Shown: positions 33,446 to 46,088, counted from the first letter of the stretch. The stretch is 64,000 nucleotides of DNA from Talinum fruticosum (GCA_021018815.1 JAITYX010000141.1:62001-126000); one strand, 5' to 3'. The notes: a model not told the origin generated them from the sequence alone. Numbers and translations: made by a program.

Positions 33446-34479
33446 TTTTGTTGGAAAATTAACATTCCATTTTCTGGTGTTTGGTAAATAAAAATTTGGA
33501 AAAAATTTCTGAAGTAAAATGTTTTCCCTCATTTAGCAAAAAATAAATTCTTAACTTTTTGGGAGGAAATTAATTTTCCAATCTACTCTCTCTCGGCTCA
33601 ACTATCCCCTCCCTCACCCTCTCCCTCTCGCCCGATTGTCGCGTGAACCCTAACTCTCACTCATCGCTCGCTCGCTCATCGCTGTTTCTCTCTCCTCTGG
33701 TCTCGAGTCCTCTCACTCATCGTTGTTGTGCTCAATTGTTCAAAAATGGAGGTCATCTCGCTTTCTCTCTCCTCTCGCTCGCTCACTCGTTCAAAAATGG
33801 CAGAAAACTAGATTTGTGATCTTGCTTTCTCTCTCCTCTCGCAGACATCAAACCTCTTCACCATTCAAGGTATGAAATTTTGTTGATTGATGCTTTTTGG
33901 TGGTTTCTAGTCTCCGATATATGGTTTTAATGAGTTAATTTTTGTTGATTTATTATGGTTCTTCTTCTTCCTCTGTTAGGGTTCTTCTTCCTCTGTTGGT
34001 GGCAATCTGGATCAATCGACGGAACTCTCGCCATTCTCGACTCCTTGACCCTTCTTCTTCTTCTTCCTTCACTTCTTCTTCCTCTCGTTAAGGTTCACCT
34101 TCTCTTTGATTGCTAGAATTTTTCGTAGAATTTTTCAATTTGTTTGTATTTGAAAATTTGATATTGGTTTGAGAAGTGAGAACCTTGGATGTGTTCTGCA
34201 TATACGAATGGATTGATACAGCTATTTCTCGGCTATTTCTGAACATGAAAATTTATTTCATGATTTTTCAATTTGTCTTGAAATGTTCAACCTATGGGCT
34301 TATAATGGATGACCTCTAATATATGTTTTGATTCCTATGAGAATTCCATACAAAAATTGTACATATGAGTGTTAGAGAACTTCTTGCTATTTGTCCGCTA
34401 AGTGAGGGATTGTTATGTGATATTGATGTATAGAAAAAGGATATAAATTCCCATCTTCAAAACATGATCTTTGACAATA

Positions 34480-36250
34480 TTTGGAAATTGTATTGTCACT
34501 GCCGCCACAAACTACATAAGGCTTTTTATTTCTATTTTTCTGAAATTGATAAAGATATACATTCCCATCTTCAAAACTCCGAGAAATGTTTCTATTATTA
34601 TTGTCTTCTTTATGGACTCGGTGGGGTTCGAAGAAAATGATTTTATTTGGTGTAATTGGAAAATTATTGTCAATAACGATTGTGATTCTAGTGCTGTTTT
34701 TACTTGAGTGATGTACAAATTTGCTCTTCGTAGTTGCATACCTTTAGCCAAAATTAGCTCTTTTGTAGTTCCATACTTTCACTGACTGAAAAAGTTGCTG
34801 ACTCAGGAAACTCGTGAGTTCTTGTCAATTTGAAGAAGCAAACAAGTGGCGGGAGACCAAGAAGGGTGAGTTTTTGCATATTTGCTATTCACCTTGGTAA
34901 CATTTAGCTAGTTAATTAGTGTTAAAATTTGGCATATGCATGTTATCTTTGATAGGTTGTGAAGAAGTATCTTCTGAAAAATTAAAGAAAGGCTTGATGC
35001 ATATTGCCTCCGATGCACAAATGTTTGGCATGTGCATGTCATAAATGAAATGCAGTTGAAGGAGTTAATTAGTGTTAAAATTTGTTATTCCTTGGTTGCA
35101 ATTCATGGCATTGGTATTAGTATTACTAGTTGTTGATGTGTAAGTAGCAATATCAAATTTTCTTAGTTGTTCTTACCTATCAACTGGTTGTAAATAGACA
35201 TCGGGTGATCTTTGTTGTGCTCGAATCCTTAGGCGAGATGTGGATTCCAGAGGTAGGCTATTACAAAACCAAAATCTTATGTGTGTGTTCAACTCTCATG
35301 TATCACTAATCACCACGAAACAGACCACTTGGATTCTCTGTTTCAACTCTTAACCCTCAAACCCAAACAGCCAGTTGATAAGTTGTTAAAGTCAAAACCA
35401 AAATTCACTCTAATCATTTTCTATCCACCTTCCAAATGAAACCAAAAGAAAGAAGAAAAAAAAGAGCCCACCTACTGGTAATATTCCAGGTGTTTATTTG
35501 CCCTTTAACTACTACATAATTATTAGTAGTTCAAAAATCCTAGGGATATGTAGCTTCACCTGTGTCCATATAATTAGCTGAACTATAAATTACTGTTATG
35601 GTCTTTAGGTTTTATGAACTTTTTGGTTGAATATACAGTAAACTCTTGTTGTGGATTTGATTAATTTACAGCTAGCTAATGCACTTTGCTCGGGAATTAT
35701 GCATTGCTTCCTAAATCGTTTCACATTATCTGCAGGAATTATGAATTGGTAAAAGTATATCATAACTCATAAGTGCCTATTAAAGTATACGAGATAATGC
35801 ACTTTATATGGATAAGGAATTAGAAAGCCTAAGGCCCTAAGATGCACTTGCACATAGTAGTCATTTAGACTTTATATCGGTTTCATGTCCACATAATTTT
35901 GAAACAGTGCTGAATGGGTTGGAGAGATCCACATGATGTTAGTTTGGCTTCTTTTATGTCCTAGTCGAGTTTAGTGTGGGTGATTTGGATTGGATAAAAA
36001 TGTATTTTGCCAATATATTTTTATTTCGAGTAGCATCGCTTTACATTTATATCAATACTAGAGTCCTTAATTATCTATCAATACTAATATCGTCCTGGCA
36101 TATCATAACTCATAAGTTCCTATTAAAGTAGAGTCCTTAATTGGCAAGTTGCAGATTTAGCTAGGCATTGTAGCATACTCTATTTATATTTTGAACCTCT
36201 GTTCTCTTTTGTGCGAGTATGACTAATTCATTTGACATTAATTATATTCT
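34480..36250. other. Intron/leader region of the Harbinger element
   Basis: No coding motif was recognised. The AT-rich sequence between the 5' leader and the transposase ATG is probably intronic or untranslated. Short frames at 34471-34751 on both strands show no family features. Confidence 0.4.
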
Positions 36251-36254
36251 TTAG

Positions 36255-37507
36255 ATGACAGATGAATTAAAAGAAGAAGAAGTTGTGGTCACCGGTGCTA
36301 CTATTGCTTTTGTAGGAGGCACATTAGCATTTCTTAAAAAGTATAAGAAAACAAATAGTGATGAATTTCTTCCAATCCCACGTCAACCACATGTCAATAG
36401 AGATCTTGAGAGAGAAAATTATATAAATAGTGTATTGTTATGTGGGAATAGACATTGTATTGATCAAATTCGAATGAGCCCTATGGCCTTTTTTACATTG
36501 TGTGAAACTCTTGAAAGGAGGGGATTTCTTGCTAACACTGTACATATGAGTGTTAGAGAACAAGTTGTGATGTTTCTACACCAATTAGGCCATAATGTAA
36601 GATTTAGGACAATAGGAGGAAGATTCTTCCGTTCTACTTGGACCGTTCATATCTATTTGCATAAGGTCCTTAAAGCTATGCTTAAGTTGTATCCAGAGTT
36701 TGTTAACCCTCCTAGCTCCTCTACCCCTCTGAAAATTGTAACAACTCTAGGTTTTATCCATGGTTTGAGGCTTAGACGGCACTCATGTGCGTGCATATAA
36801 ACCTGTCGAAGATCAAGATAGGTATAGGAATAGAAAAGGTGGGTTGTCCCAAAATGTGTTGGCTGCCATATCTTTCGATGACTTCAAGTTCACATATGTA
36901 CTTGCCGGGTGGGAAGGATCAGCACATGATTCTAAGGTGCTAAATGATGCAGTTTCAAGAGGCTTCCATGCCCCGGAAGGTATCACTTGATAACTTGTTT
37001 TTTCCCCTTAAGGTAATACCATCTAGATAGTTATGAAATTTTTGATCTCTTCCAGGGAAATATTTTCCGCTAGATTCTGGTTATACTCTTCGGAAAGGTT
37101 TTGTACCACCTTATAGGAAAGTTTGATATCACTTGAAAGAGTTTGATGAGAACTCACCTCCAACAAATGCCAAGGAGTTGTTTAACCTACGCCATTCTTC
37201 CTTGAAGATTAGTATAGAAAGGGCATTTGGTGTCTCGAAAAAGCGCTTTCGTGTGCTAGACGCAGAGCCATTTTGGGATTTTAAAACTCAAGTGGATGTC
37301 GTTCTTGTATGTTGTGTGTTACACAACTTTCTTAGGAGTGTTGATCCAAATGACTATATTATGAGAGAAGTTGATCAAGAATTTTCAAATTATACACAAA
37401 GATCTCGATTCTCACAAAGAGAAGAGAGGGAAGAAAACCAAGTTTGGAAAATAAAAAGGGATGCTATAGCGAATGCAATGTGGCAAAATTATCAAGAACG
37501 AAGATGA
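36255..37507 (+). pseudogene. PIF/Harbinger DDE transposase (HARBI1/ALP1-like), broken
   Basis: The protein starts at ATG 36255. Residues near 75-130 contain RMSPMAFFTLCETLERRGFL and MSVREQVVMFLHQLGHN, the N-terminal helix-turn-helix-like region of plant Harbinger transposases. After a one-base shift near 36770, LDGTHVRAYKP gives the first catalytic aspartate. GSAHDSKVLNDAV gives the second. After a short intron (donor near 36980, acceptor TTCCAG before 37058), SIERAFGVSKKRFRVL gives the glutamate. The ending (MWQNYQERR) is complete. An in-frame TGA at 37124, inside the PYR..YHL motif, and the frameshift disable it. The catalytic triad itself is intact. Confidence 0.9.
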
Positions 37508-37611
37508 AATGTTTCTTATACTAATGTGTACTTGTAAGTTTGATTTTCTTTTTCAAGTGTTATTTTCAATCTTTGCCTTGTGTTGAATTTTGATAAACTG
37601 ATTTATGCAGC

Positions 37612-39492
37612 ATGGACAAAGGGAAGAATAAGGAAGTTGATGAGAAAAGAACTCAATTTCGATGGCCAAAGGCAATGTCAAAGGAGTTACTGAAATTTTT
37701 GGTTAATGAAGTGAAGAAGGGCAATCGGCCAAATAATACTTTCAAGTCTATCTCCTTTGCTGCAGCAGCAGAGTTCATATCAAAGAAGTACAATGTCAAA
37801 TGCTTGTCCGAGCACGTTGAAAATCATCTCGAAGACAGTCAAAGTCACATGGGGAGTGATATCAAAGCTTCGAAATAAAGATTCTGGCTTTGCGTGGGAT
37901 GAAAACCTTAAGATGATCCAAGCATCACCTACTGTGTATGATGCATACATTGAGGTATGGTAAAATCCCTTTCCCCTTTTTACTTTCTTTGTTTATGTGC
38001 AAAATAAATATAAAATTTTGGCAAGAGTATGATTGTAAACTGCCCTGCTTGAATTTAATATCCGCAGTTGCATAGAAAACTTGTATAATTAGTACATCTA
38101 TCTAGACTCAAGAATGGCACATTCCGTACACAAGACAGACACTACACAAGACTACACATTATCAACAACACATGCCAGCTAGTGTATGAAAGCAAACCCT
38201 TAAATTGACTCGATCATCGGCAGATGTTAAGTTGCATAGAAAACTTGTATATCTAGACTCAAGAATGGCACATTCTGTACACAAGACAGCACTACACAAG
38301 ACAACACATTATCAACAATACATGTCAGCTAGTGTATGAAAGCAAACCCTTAAATGACCTTATCATTAGCAGGTGTTAAGGTAATAGTAAACTGGAGATA
38401 GGATGAAATGTACAGGGAATGTTAAAAGTAAACAGAATAGAAGCAATTATGTAGGGAATCAACTACATTTGTTCGGAGTAACATAGTTTGAAGCCTCACT
38501 TTTGTAAAGCACAGGTGATAAGATCCTGAACAAAAATCATAAATCTCATAATCATATATAAACTGCATGTCTTAGATATTGAACTCGATACGAAATATAA
38601 ATAGGCACATTTGCAGATACATTTCAATTCACAATCACTAACTAGACTATACACAACCCTTTGGGAAAAATAACAAAGATTAACAAGCACGCCTCCCTCC
38701 ACTTCTGCCCTCATTCATCGAGTATCATCATTTCTTCCAGATTAGTATCGGCTTAATAGTATCGGGATTAGTATCATCATTTTGGTTGATCCACCACTAC
38801 CTTCAAAATGTGTGGGAATTTACTCCCCCTTTATACATTACTTGTTAAGCTGCATATATGCATATATCCATATAAGTTGTTGAACGTGCATTTTGATTGG
38901 TTACTTGAGTAATTGCTACAGAGAACGAGGTTGTGATGTTTTTTTTTTTATGTTATTTTGTCTAATTAGGCAAATCCTGCTCATGACAACTATTTGAATA
39001 AAAAGATTGAGATGTACGATGAAATGGCAATCGTTAGTGGAAAGGATGCAGCTAGAGGAAGTTCTGCGAAGTCATATGATGATGTTGAAGTGGAGTCTTG
39101 TGATAATGAGATAAATCTAGAAGAGAAGAGTAATGATGAAAGTGAAACTGTGAAAGCAAATGACAATCCATCGGTTTCGCTATTGGTGTACCATCGGGGT
39201 CAACAAAAAGTCGAAAGAGAGCTTGTGAAGTTGATCCGGATATACAAGTAATTTCTTCCCAGCTTGGTCAAGTTGCAACAGCTCTTGAAAAATTCTCTAA
39301 GTCCAAGCTCGATGTCGAGGTACTCTTTGAAGAAGTTATGAAGACTGAAGGTTTTGAAGATGAGTTTTTGGCTTCGCATTCGATTATCCGATTGCAAATG
39401 AAATTCAAGGCGAGAGGCTTTCTTGTGAAAAATGAAAAGCTTTGCAAAATTTGGCTTCAAAACTTCATGAAGAAGAACAATACAACCCGATA
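37612..39492 (+). pseudogene. Harbinger companion protein with Myb/SANT-like domain, broken
   Basis: It starts at ATG 37612 (MDKGKNKEVDEKRTQFRWPK). Residues 14-115 form a Myb/SANT-like DNA-binding domain: WPKAMSKELLKFLVNEVKKG near the start, NHL.TVK, then SGFAWDENLKMIQASPTVYD. A single-base shift near 37830 splits the domain. The first exon ends near 37955, and a 1 kb intron with a 164 bp tandem duplication follows. Exon 2 starts at about 38970 (ANPAHDNYLNKKIEMYDEMA), runs through an acidic linker, shifts frame near 39245, and ends FMKKNNTTR at 39492. Such proteins bind the transposon ends in PIF/Harbinger transposition. This copy is inactive. Confidence 0.8.
38066..38393 (+). repeat. 164 bp tandem duplication inside the Harbinger intron
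   Basis: AGTTGCATAGAAAACTTGTA at 38066 recurs at 38230. The copies share CTAGACTCAAGAATGGCACA and CAGCTAGTGTATGAAAGCAA, with small indels and under ten substitutions. Confidence 0.9.
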
Positions 39493-39925
39493 GTATTGTA
39501 TTTTTTCTTTCAGACTTTTTAGTTTATTATGTTTATGTCTTAAGGTTTCACTATTATTCGGTTTGGATATGACTTATGAGGAAGTTATTAGCTAATGTTA
39601 ACTAATTAATGTTAGCATTTTGAATGCTTGTTAAGTTAAATTGAGGTTCTTGAATTGTTAGTGGAACCGTATGGATTATGCTTATGCTTGGTGTTTTACG
39701 TATGGTATGAGAGATAAGATGATTTTGTTTTTTAGTTCAGTTAGAATGTTTAACTATCTTCAACTTGTATTATTCTTTTGGGTTTATATAGCGAACGACT
39801 TAATCGAAAAAAATGGCGAACTTACATCGGCTGCATTGTCTTCTCTTTCTTCCTTTACTTCTATTTCGCTATGTTTTTGGAGAACTTATCGGTTAATTTG
39901 TTAACTTTACCATATTTTTTATTTT

Positions 39926-39992
39926 GTTTTAGGGTTTAGGGTTTAGAGTTAGGGTATGGGATTTAGGATTTGGGGTTTAGGGTTAGGGTTTA
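39926..39992 (+). repeat. Short telomere-like (TTTAGGG-type) tract
   Basis: GTTTTAGGGTTTAGGGTTTA followed by GAGTTAGGGTATGGGATTTA and GGGGTTTAGGGTTAGGGTTT is a degenerate run of the plant telomere repeat. It lies about 140 bp inside the right end of the Harbinger element. It is internal, not a chromosome end. Confidence 0.8.
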
Positions 39993-40039
39993 TTTTCCTT
40001 GAAAATAAATTATCTTCCTTCCTACCTACCAAACAAAGG

Positions 40040-40131
40040 AAAATGTAGGTGGAAAATGATTTTCCTTGGAAATCATTTTCCCATGGAAAATAATTTCCTA
40101 GGAAAATATTTTCCCCCAATCAAACACACCC
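40040..40131 (+). repeat. Right terminus of the Harbinger element with TIR
   Basis: AT-rich sub-terminal DNA with repeated ATTTTCC/GGAAAAT inverted motifs ends CCAATCAAACACACCC at 40131, the inverted partner of 33420-33435. The TTA target duplication follows. Confidence 0.88.
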
Positions 40132-40134
40132 TTA

Positions 40135-42655
40135 GAGAAGGAAAAGTAATCACGATCTCATAAGTACCATGGACAATAAATATCATCCCTTTGCAATGTG
40201 ATGGTATTGTAGTTTTCACACTCCTTTATTCATAGTCAAACTAAAAGTAAAGTATGATTTTAGGACTTTTAAAAATTTTTTTATTTTATAATATTTCTTA
40301 AACATATTAATGATTAGTCTATCAATTTTATTTTTAATAATTACTTTTTTTCTCTCTTTTTTATCAACTTTCGTTATTTGAATAAAACTTGGAGGTAATT
40401 TGATCTTTTAACACAAATATTATTATGAATTATGTATTTCCTTAATATTTACTTAAAATTAAAAATAATAAATATTGTAAAATGGAAAAAGTATAGTAAT
40501 AACTTTTAGTATCAAATTTACATATTTATAGTGGATAAGCCATAATATGATGATAGAACGCATTATATAACATACAAAAAATGGCAATCTATTGTGTAGC
40601 AAATGCAGGTTTCAGAGAAGACAGTATAGCGAAAAGAAAAAGAAAGTCTTCCCTGAAATGTTGGACCAATTGGATTATATGTAAGTGAATCAATTATTGG
40701 AATTTTTTAAATAGTAATGCTCACAATGAGAAAACAACAAATGGCAAATTAGTGTCCTTCCTTAGTGTTAGCCAGTAATATTATTGCCAGTTAGAAAGTA
40801 ATTCATCTGTATTGTCGCTTTAATCAGTTTTATTTATTTTATAATGTATAAAAATTTATAATTTTAACAATATATTAATAATTATTTTTTTTCTTTATTA
40901 TTTTAAAAATAATTTAACTTTTAACTTACAATTTATAAAATTTTGATATTATCTCACGATCGGAAAACGTTAATTAAATTTAAAGAAGAGAGTACTAATC
41001 GCGTACATCTTGTTTTAGCAAAGTTGGATCTTTCACTCCCTCCCCTCTGTCTTGAGCGTGATAGAAGCATAGAAAACCCAAAGCTTTTCCCCCAAGTGGC
41101 CGACATAAAATAGAGGGGCATGCTCTAGTGGCCAGTGGGTGCTACTAAATATTCAAATGGAGGCTTCCTAATTATCACTCACCATGTTGATGTTCTAATT
41201 GGTTTAAAACCATTAACTCTCTGTATGTTTTTTAATTTTTATCATTTTAAGGTTTTTATTTTTGAATGTATTTTAAAAGGTTTCAATAAAAGTAAATAAA
41301 ATATTTTTATATGGATCTTATAGAATCGATCTCTCTACTTACTCTTGTAAATGTTAATCACGGTTATATTGTTTACATTTGTATCTTTTCATATTCTATA
41401 AAAGAAAAACTTTCACTAAAAGTTGTTCTTATTGTTGTTTATTTTTGGACTTAATTAGTTATACTTTATAATTAGATTGGTACTTTTCAGCCTGAGTTTA
41501 ATATCTTTCTCTCCCTTGGGTACAAAAGTACATCCGTGAATCCTTATCAATGTAAAAATAAATTAATTAATTAAATTTCTTACAGTACAAAATGTAAATA
41601 ATTTTTAAAATTTAATAGATTGGTAAATAGACTTTCAATTGACCTGATGATATATATTTAATGTTATAACTTTTTGGATTTATTAGTTAGGTAACTTAAC
41701 AAATAAATATTTTCTAATGTAACACCTATGATATTTTATTCTATACAGTATTAATTTTAACTCTGTACTTGAATATTCTTGTATAATTTTCAATATAAGA
41801 TTCTAATAAATGGAGATATGTGGCCAAAATAGAGAGAATCTCAGAAAGAACAAGCCTATTTTTTTTTCTTTTCATTTTTTTTTTTGGTGAGTGCTGAGCA
41901 ATAGATGGTGGATAGATATAGCCATATATATTGTATTCCCTATTTTCTATTTTTTTCTTTTGTTTGGTAGAAAAGAAAATGGACCAAATAATTTAGAGAG
42001 GCAGAATAAATAAGGACAGCACTCAATGCATAAATTATGATATGTGTAGGTTCTATAATATTTTTGACATTCCATTGTACTGTTCCTAAATAATGATTCT
42101 GCTGCTTGTGCTTGATAGTCTCATTCTGAATAAAATACACTCATTATTGAGTACTGTCTGATTAGGCAAAGGGGAAATTATACTTCTTTTGTGTGGAAAA
42201 GACTACTTATTCTAAGTTCAGGTTGTCAAAAAGAGAAATTGTACAATCAACAATCTGTGATACATTACTTTCAAGCCTGAGACAACAAGCATTATACCCT
42301 TTTCGCCCCAATTTAGATAATTTTGTTTTCTCTTTGTGGGCACATGTTTATGCAAAAATAAGGAGATATAACATTTTAGTGAAAATTTTAGTGAATCGCT
42401 TGGTAGTACAAAATAATACTCTGAGGATTTTATTAAAAATTTCAATAATATACAGATTCATATATATGAGGAAGTAAATTGTGTTTGTATAGTTCTCCCA
42501 GTTTTTCTTCCTATGTAATCTTAAGCTCAAAGTTAAGACATCTATAACGAGAATGAGACGACAAGTCACAGTATGGGTGCTGATTTTGCGGATTTGAGGA
42601 GAATGGGAATGGGAATAGTAACTAACTACTAGCCAAATTTTATACTTTTGTGATG
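40135..42655. other. Intergenic DNA upstream of the ABCB gene, no N-terminal exon found
   Basis: AT-rich. I looked for an ABCB first exon encoding the cytosolic N-terminus and the first membrane helices and found none. A few short frames at 41940-42570 show no transporter motif. Promoter elements cannot be assigned without the first exon. Confidence 0.5.
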
Positions 42656-44179
42656 CAGGTTTCCCTCAGGTTCTTGTACTTGGCTATATACTCGTGCATT
42701 GTTTGCTTCCTACGTAAGTGTTTGTCTTTTCATTTACCTTTTCCACTTTGGAGCTAGTGGACAATATGTTTTTCTGTCTTATCAACTCCATATGATCCAT
42801 GAGCTTTAAAGTACATGAGGCTTCCTACTCTAAACAGTTAAACTCGAAATTAAAAGTTCACTAATAGCAGTACATTTGATTTGTATTTGATTATACTATC
42901 TCTAACGTAATCTTGAAGTCTACTTACAATGGCAGATCCAGAACTTTAGACAAGATTGTGGTTCTTTGACATTGATTAGGATAAATAAACCATTATCTAC
43001 AAGTGCTTATTTTAAGAACCTAAAAGATTTGGCATGTTTATGATCGGAACTGATGACTAAGATGTTCTGTCCCATCTTTGATTGTAAATGTTGGACCTGC
43101 ATACCTAATGTCAAAAGAGGAGTCTAAGAACATTGACAGTTTAAAGGGAATGAAAAAGTGGTGATTGAATTCGCTATGAATAACACAACACTGGTTATTA
43201 GAAACAGTGGATATAACTTGTCAAGTGATTAACTCTGCTGATCTTGCTTCTTGTACATGCCTTGACGACAGAGGTTACATGCTGGATTGTGACCGGAGAA
43301 AGGCAATCAGCTCGAATTCGAGGGCTTGACCTAAAAACAATTCCGAGACAAGATATCGCCTTCTTTGACGCCAAAACAACTACAGGAAAGGTCATAGGGA
43401 GGATGTCAGGGGATACTGTTCTTATTCAGGATGCAATGGGTGAAAAAGTTGGCAAATTCATACAACTACTGTCCACTTTTGTTGGTGGATTCGCTATTGC
43501 CTTCATAAGAGGATGGCATTTAGCCTTGGTTTTACTAGCTTGCATTCCTGCCCTTGTTATCTCTGGAGCAATCATGGCATTGTTGATGATGAAGATGTCC
43601 AGCCGTGCACAAATGGCTTATGCCGATGCTGGAAATGTTGTGGAGCAGACTGTGGGTGCTATCAGGACTGTAAGTGTCAATGCACTTGGATCAACTTCAG
43701 TGACTTCTTTTCGTGTTTTTGACACAATCCTTTGTTTTTTCGTCACTCTCAGTTCGTGTGTTGAGTGGACCTTTTTCTGATTTTGTTTGATATTTTTTGT
43801 TCCTTGAATGTATGGTCAAGGTTGCATCTTTTACTGGGGAGAAGGATGCAATCAGAAAGTATGATGACAAGCTTAAAGTTGCCTACAAAGCTACCGTTAC
43901 ACAAGGACTAGCCTCAGGTTTAGGGCTTGGTACATTGATCTTCATAATTTTTAGCACCTATGCTCTTGCAGTATGGTATGGAAGTAGGTTGATCATTCAG
44001 AAAAGTTACAATGGCGGACAAGTTCTCAATGTGATCATGGCCATGATGACTGGTGGAATGTAAGTACAATCCCCACCCCCTCGCCCGGTCAAACCTGACG
44101 CTTCTACTTGAGCCAAATAATATAACAGAAAGAAAGTTTCCATATGGCTGAAACATGATTGAACTTGATATTTGAACAG

Positions 44180-45114
44180 GTCATTGGGTCAGACATCTCC
44201 ATGCCTAAATGCGTTTGCAGCAGGCCAAGCAGCAGCATACAAGATGTTCGAGGCGATAAAGAGAAAACCAAAAATAGATGCTTCAAACACTGAGGGAATG
44301 GTTTTAGAAGATATAAGGGGTGAAATTGAGCTCAAAGATGTGAATTTTACATACCCAGCTAGGCCCGATGTGCAGATATTTGCAGGATTTTCTCTGCACA
44401 TCCCTAGTGGGACAACTGCTGCTCTAGTTGGACAGAGTGGGAGTGGGAAATCAACGGTGATTAGCCTTATTGAGAGATTCTATGATCCTGATTCAGGTGA
44501 AGTCCTCATAGATGGAGTAAATTTGAAGAAGTTTCAGCTAAGTTGTATTAGACAGAAGATTGGGTTACTGAGCCAGGAACCCATCCTATTCACAACCACC
44601 ATAAGAGATAACATAGCTTATGGAAAGGAAGATGCTACTGATAACGAAATTAGGACTGCTATTGAGCTTGCTAATGCTGCAAAATTCATCGACAAACTTC
44701 CAATGGTAAACAACCCCCCTCCAAAAAAAAAATCTTTTACTCGGTTTCAGAAAAGTAACTTAACTATATGACACAAAAACATTTAGGAAAGTGTTGAATC
44801 TGACATCTACGTACAAATATGGATGTTACCCTTCACAGGGGCTTGATACGATGGTGGGGAGCGTGGAACTCAACTTTCTGGAGGCCAGAAGCAAAGAATA
44901 GCCATTGCTCGAGCTATTCTTAAGAATCCAAGAATCCTCCTCCTTGATGAGGCAACCAGTGCTTTGGATACAGAGTCTGAACACATTGTGCAAGACGCAC
45001 TCGATAGAATTATGACTAGCAGAACAACTGTCATTGTTGCACATCGGTTGACTACCATCAAGAATGCTGATATGATAGCAGTGGTACATCAAGGCAAAAT
45101 TGTGGAGAAAGGTA
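44180..45114 (+). other. First nucleotide-binding domain of the ABCB gene
   Basis: Two exons encode Walker A (GQSGSGKS), the Q-loop (LLSQEP), the signature LSGGQKQ, Walker B (ILLLDEATS), the D-loop and the switch histidine (VAHRLTT). The second exon opens GLDTMVG, then runs GTGGGGAGCG where an extra G is needed to reach [10 protein letters not shown]. The signature and everything after it therefore fall in another frame. Confidence 0.9.
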
Positions 45115-45342
45115 AGATATCAGTTCCCTTCTTTTTTTGGATTAGAAAAAATTCCCTTCTTTTTTTTTTTTTTTTTGTCCTTTTTGGTTCTTTGGGCATA
45201 TGATAATAAAAGGCCAAAGGCCATAAACCAACCAAACTTGACCTTCTAGCAAATAACTTGACCCAAATAACGCTAAATCAAAGCAAACCGAATCCCAATT
45301 TAAAATTTTCTCCACAAACGTATTGGATGATCTGAGACCAAA

Positions 45343-45690
45343 CATGATCCACAAGTTCCTTTAACCCATTTTGGTCCAACCCCAAAACCCAACATGAACA
45401 ACCTGTTTCCCTCAGCTTTATATATAAATTTGATTTAAATTTGATCCTGCTTTGCAAATCAAATTTCCTAACTATTCATCGCATTAGGCTCTCATGAGGA
45501 GTTGATGAAGGATTCAACACTAGATCCAAGCATGATCCACAAGTTCAATCACTCCATTTTGGTCCAACTCAAAATTTACCTACACAAACAACATTTTTCT
45601 CTAGCTCTACACATTAATTTGATCTTGTTCCGCAAATCAAATTTCCTAACTGTTCATTATATTAGGCTCTCACGAGGAGTTGATAAAGGA
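45343..45690 (+). repeat. Diverged 180 bp tandem duplication across an ABCB intron-exon border
   Basis: CATGATCCACAAGTTC (45343) recurs at 45531. AAATCAAATTTCCTAACTATT and GCATTAGGCTCTCATGAGGA at 45450-45500 recur at 45625-45675 as AAATCAAATTTCCTAACTGT and TTAGGCTCTCACGAGGAG. The upstream copy thus carries a decoy acceptor and exon start (SHEELMKDS). The real linker exon begins at 45666 (SHEELIKDPEGAY). Confidence 0.85.
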
Positions 45691-46088
45691 TCCAGAAGGA
45701 GCATACTCACAACTGGTTAGTCTTCAAGAAGGGGCCAACAAAAGAGACTCCACCCTCGTGGATGCTAGTAGTTTTGACATGAGTCCAATTGTAGATAGAA
45801 CGATGAGCAGATCAGCAAGCCAACGACTATCAATGAGAAGATCAGCAAGTAGGGGTTCCTCCAGTGGCCACCACTCCATTTCTATCGGCTTTAGTGTCCC
45901 TGGCCATGTGAATATCCGCGAGACCACTGAAAGAGATGACGATGAAGACGATTACACTAGCAAAGCTAGAACTCCAAAAGCACTCGATAAAGATGAAAAG
46001 GAGAGGAAACATCAAAGTGTTTCAATTCGGCGTTTGGCTTACTTAAATAAACCAGAATTACCAATTCTCCTGCTCGGAGCACTTGCTG

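Larger units (their letters stand above)
33420..40131 (+). mobile_element. Full-length PIF/Harbinger transposon, 6.7 kb
   Basis: The left end GGGTGTGTTTGTTTGG (33420) and the right end, read in reverse as GGGTGTGTTTGATTGG (from 40131), form terminal inverted repeats. A TTA target duplication flanks them (33417-33419 and 40132-40134), as expected for this superfamily. Inside are a pyrimidine-rich leader (33590-34100), the DDE transposase (36255-37507) and a Myb/SANT-type companion ORF (37612-39492), both on the plus strand. Both ORFs carry frame breaks, so the copy cannot move on its own. Confidence 0.92.

Noticed and set aside
36255..37507. Domesticated ALP1-type host gene rather than a transposon
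   Set aside because: It lies inside matched TIRs with a TTA target duplication beside the usual companion ORF, and it carries disabling lesions.
39926..39992. True chromosome end or telomeric junction
   Set aside because: The repeat tract is short, degenerate and internal to a transposon, and unique sequence continues on both sides.
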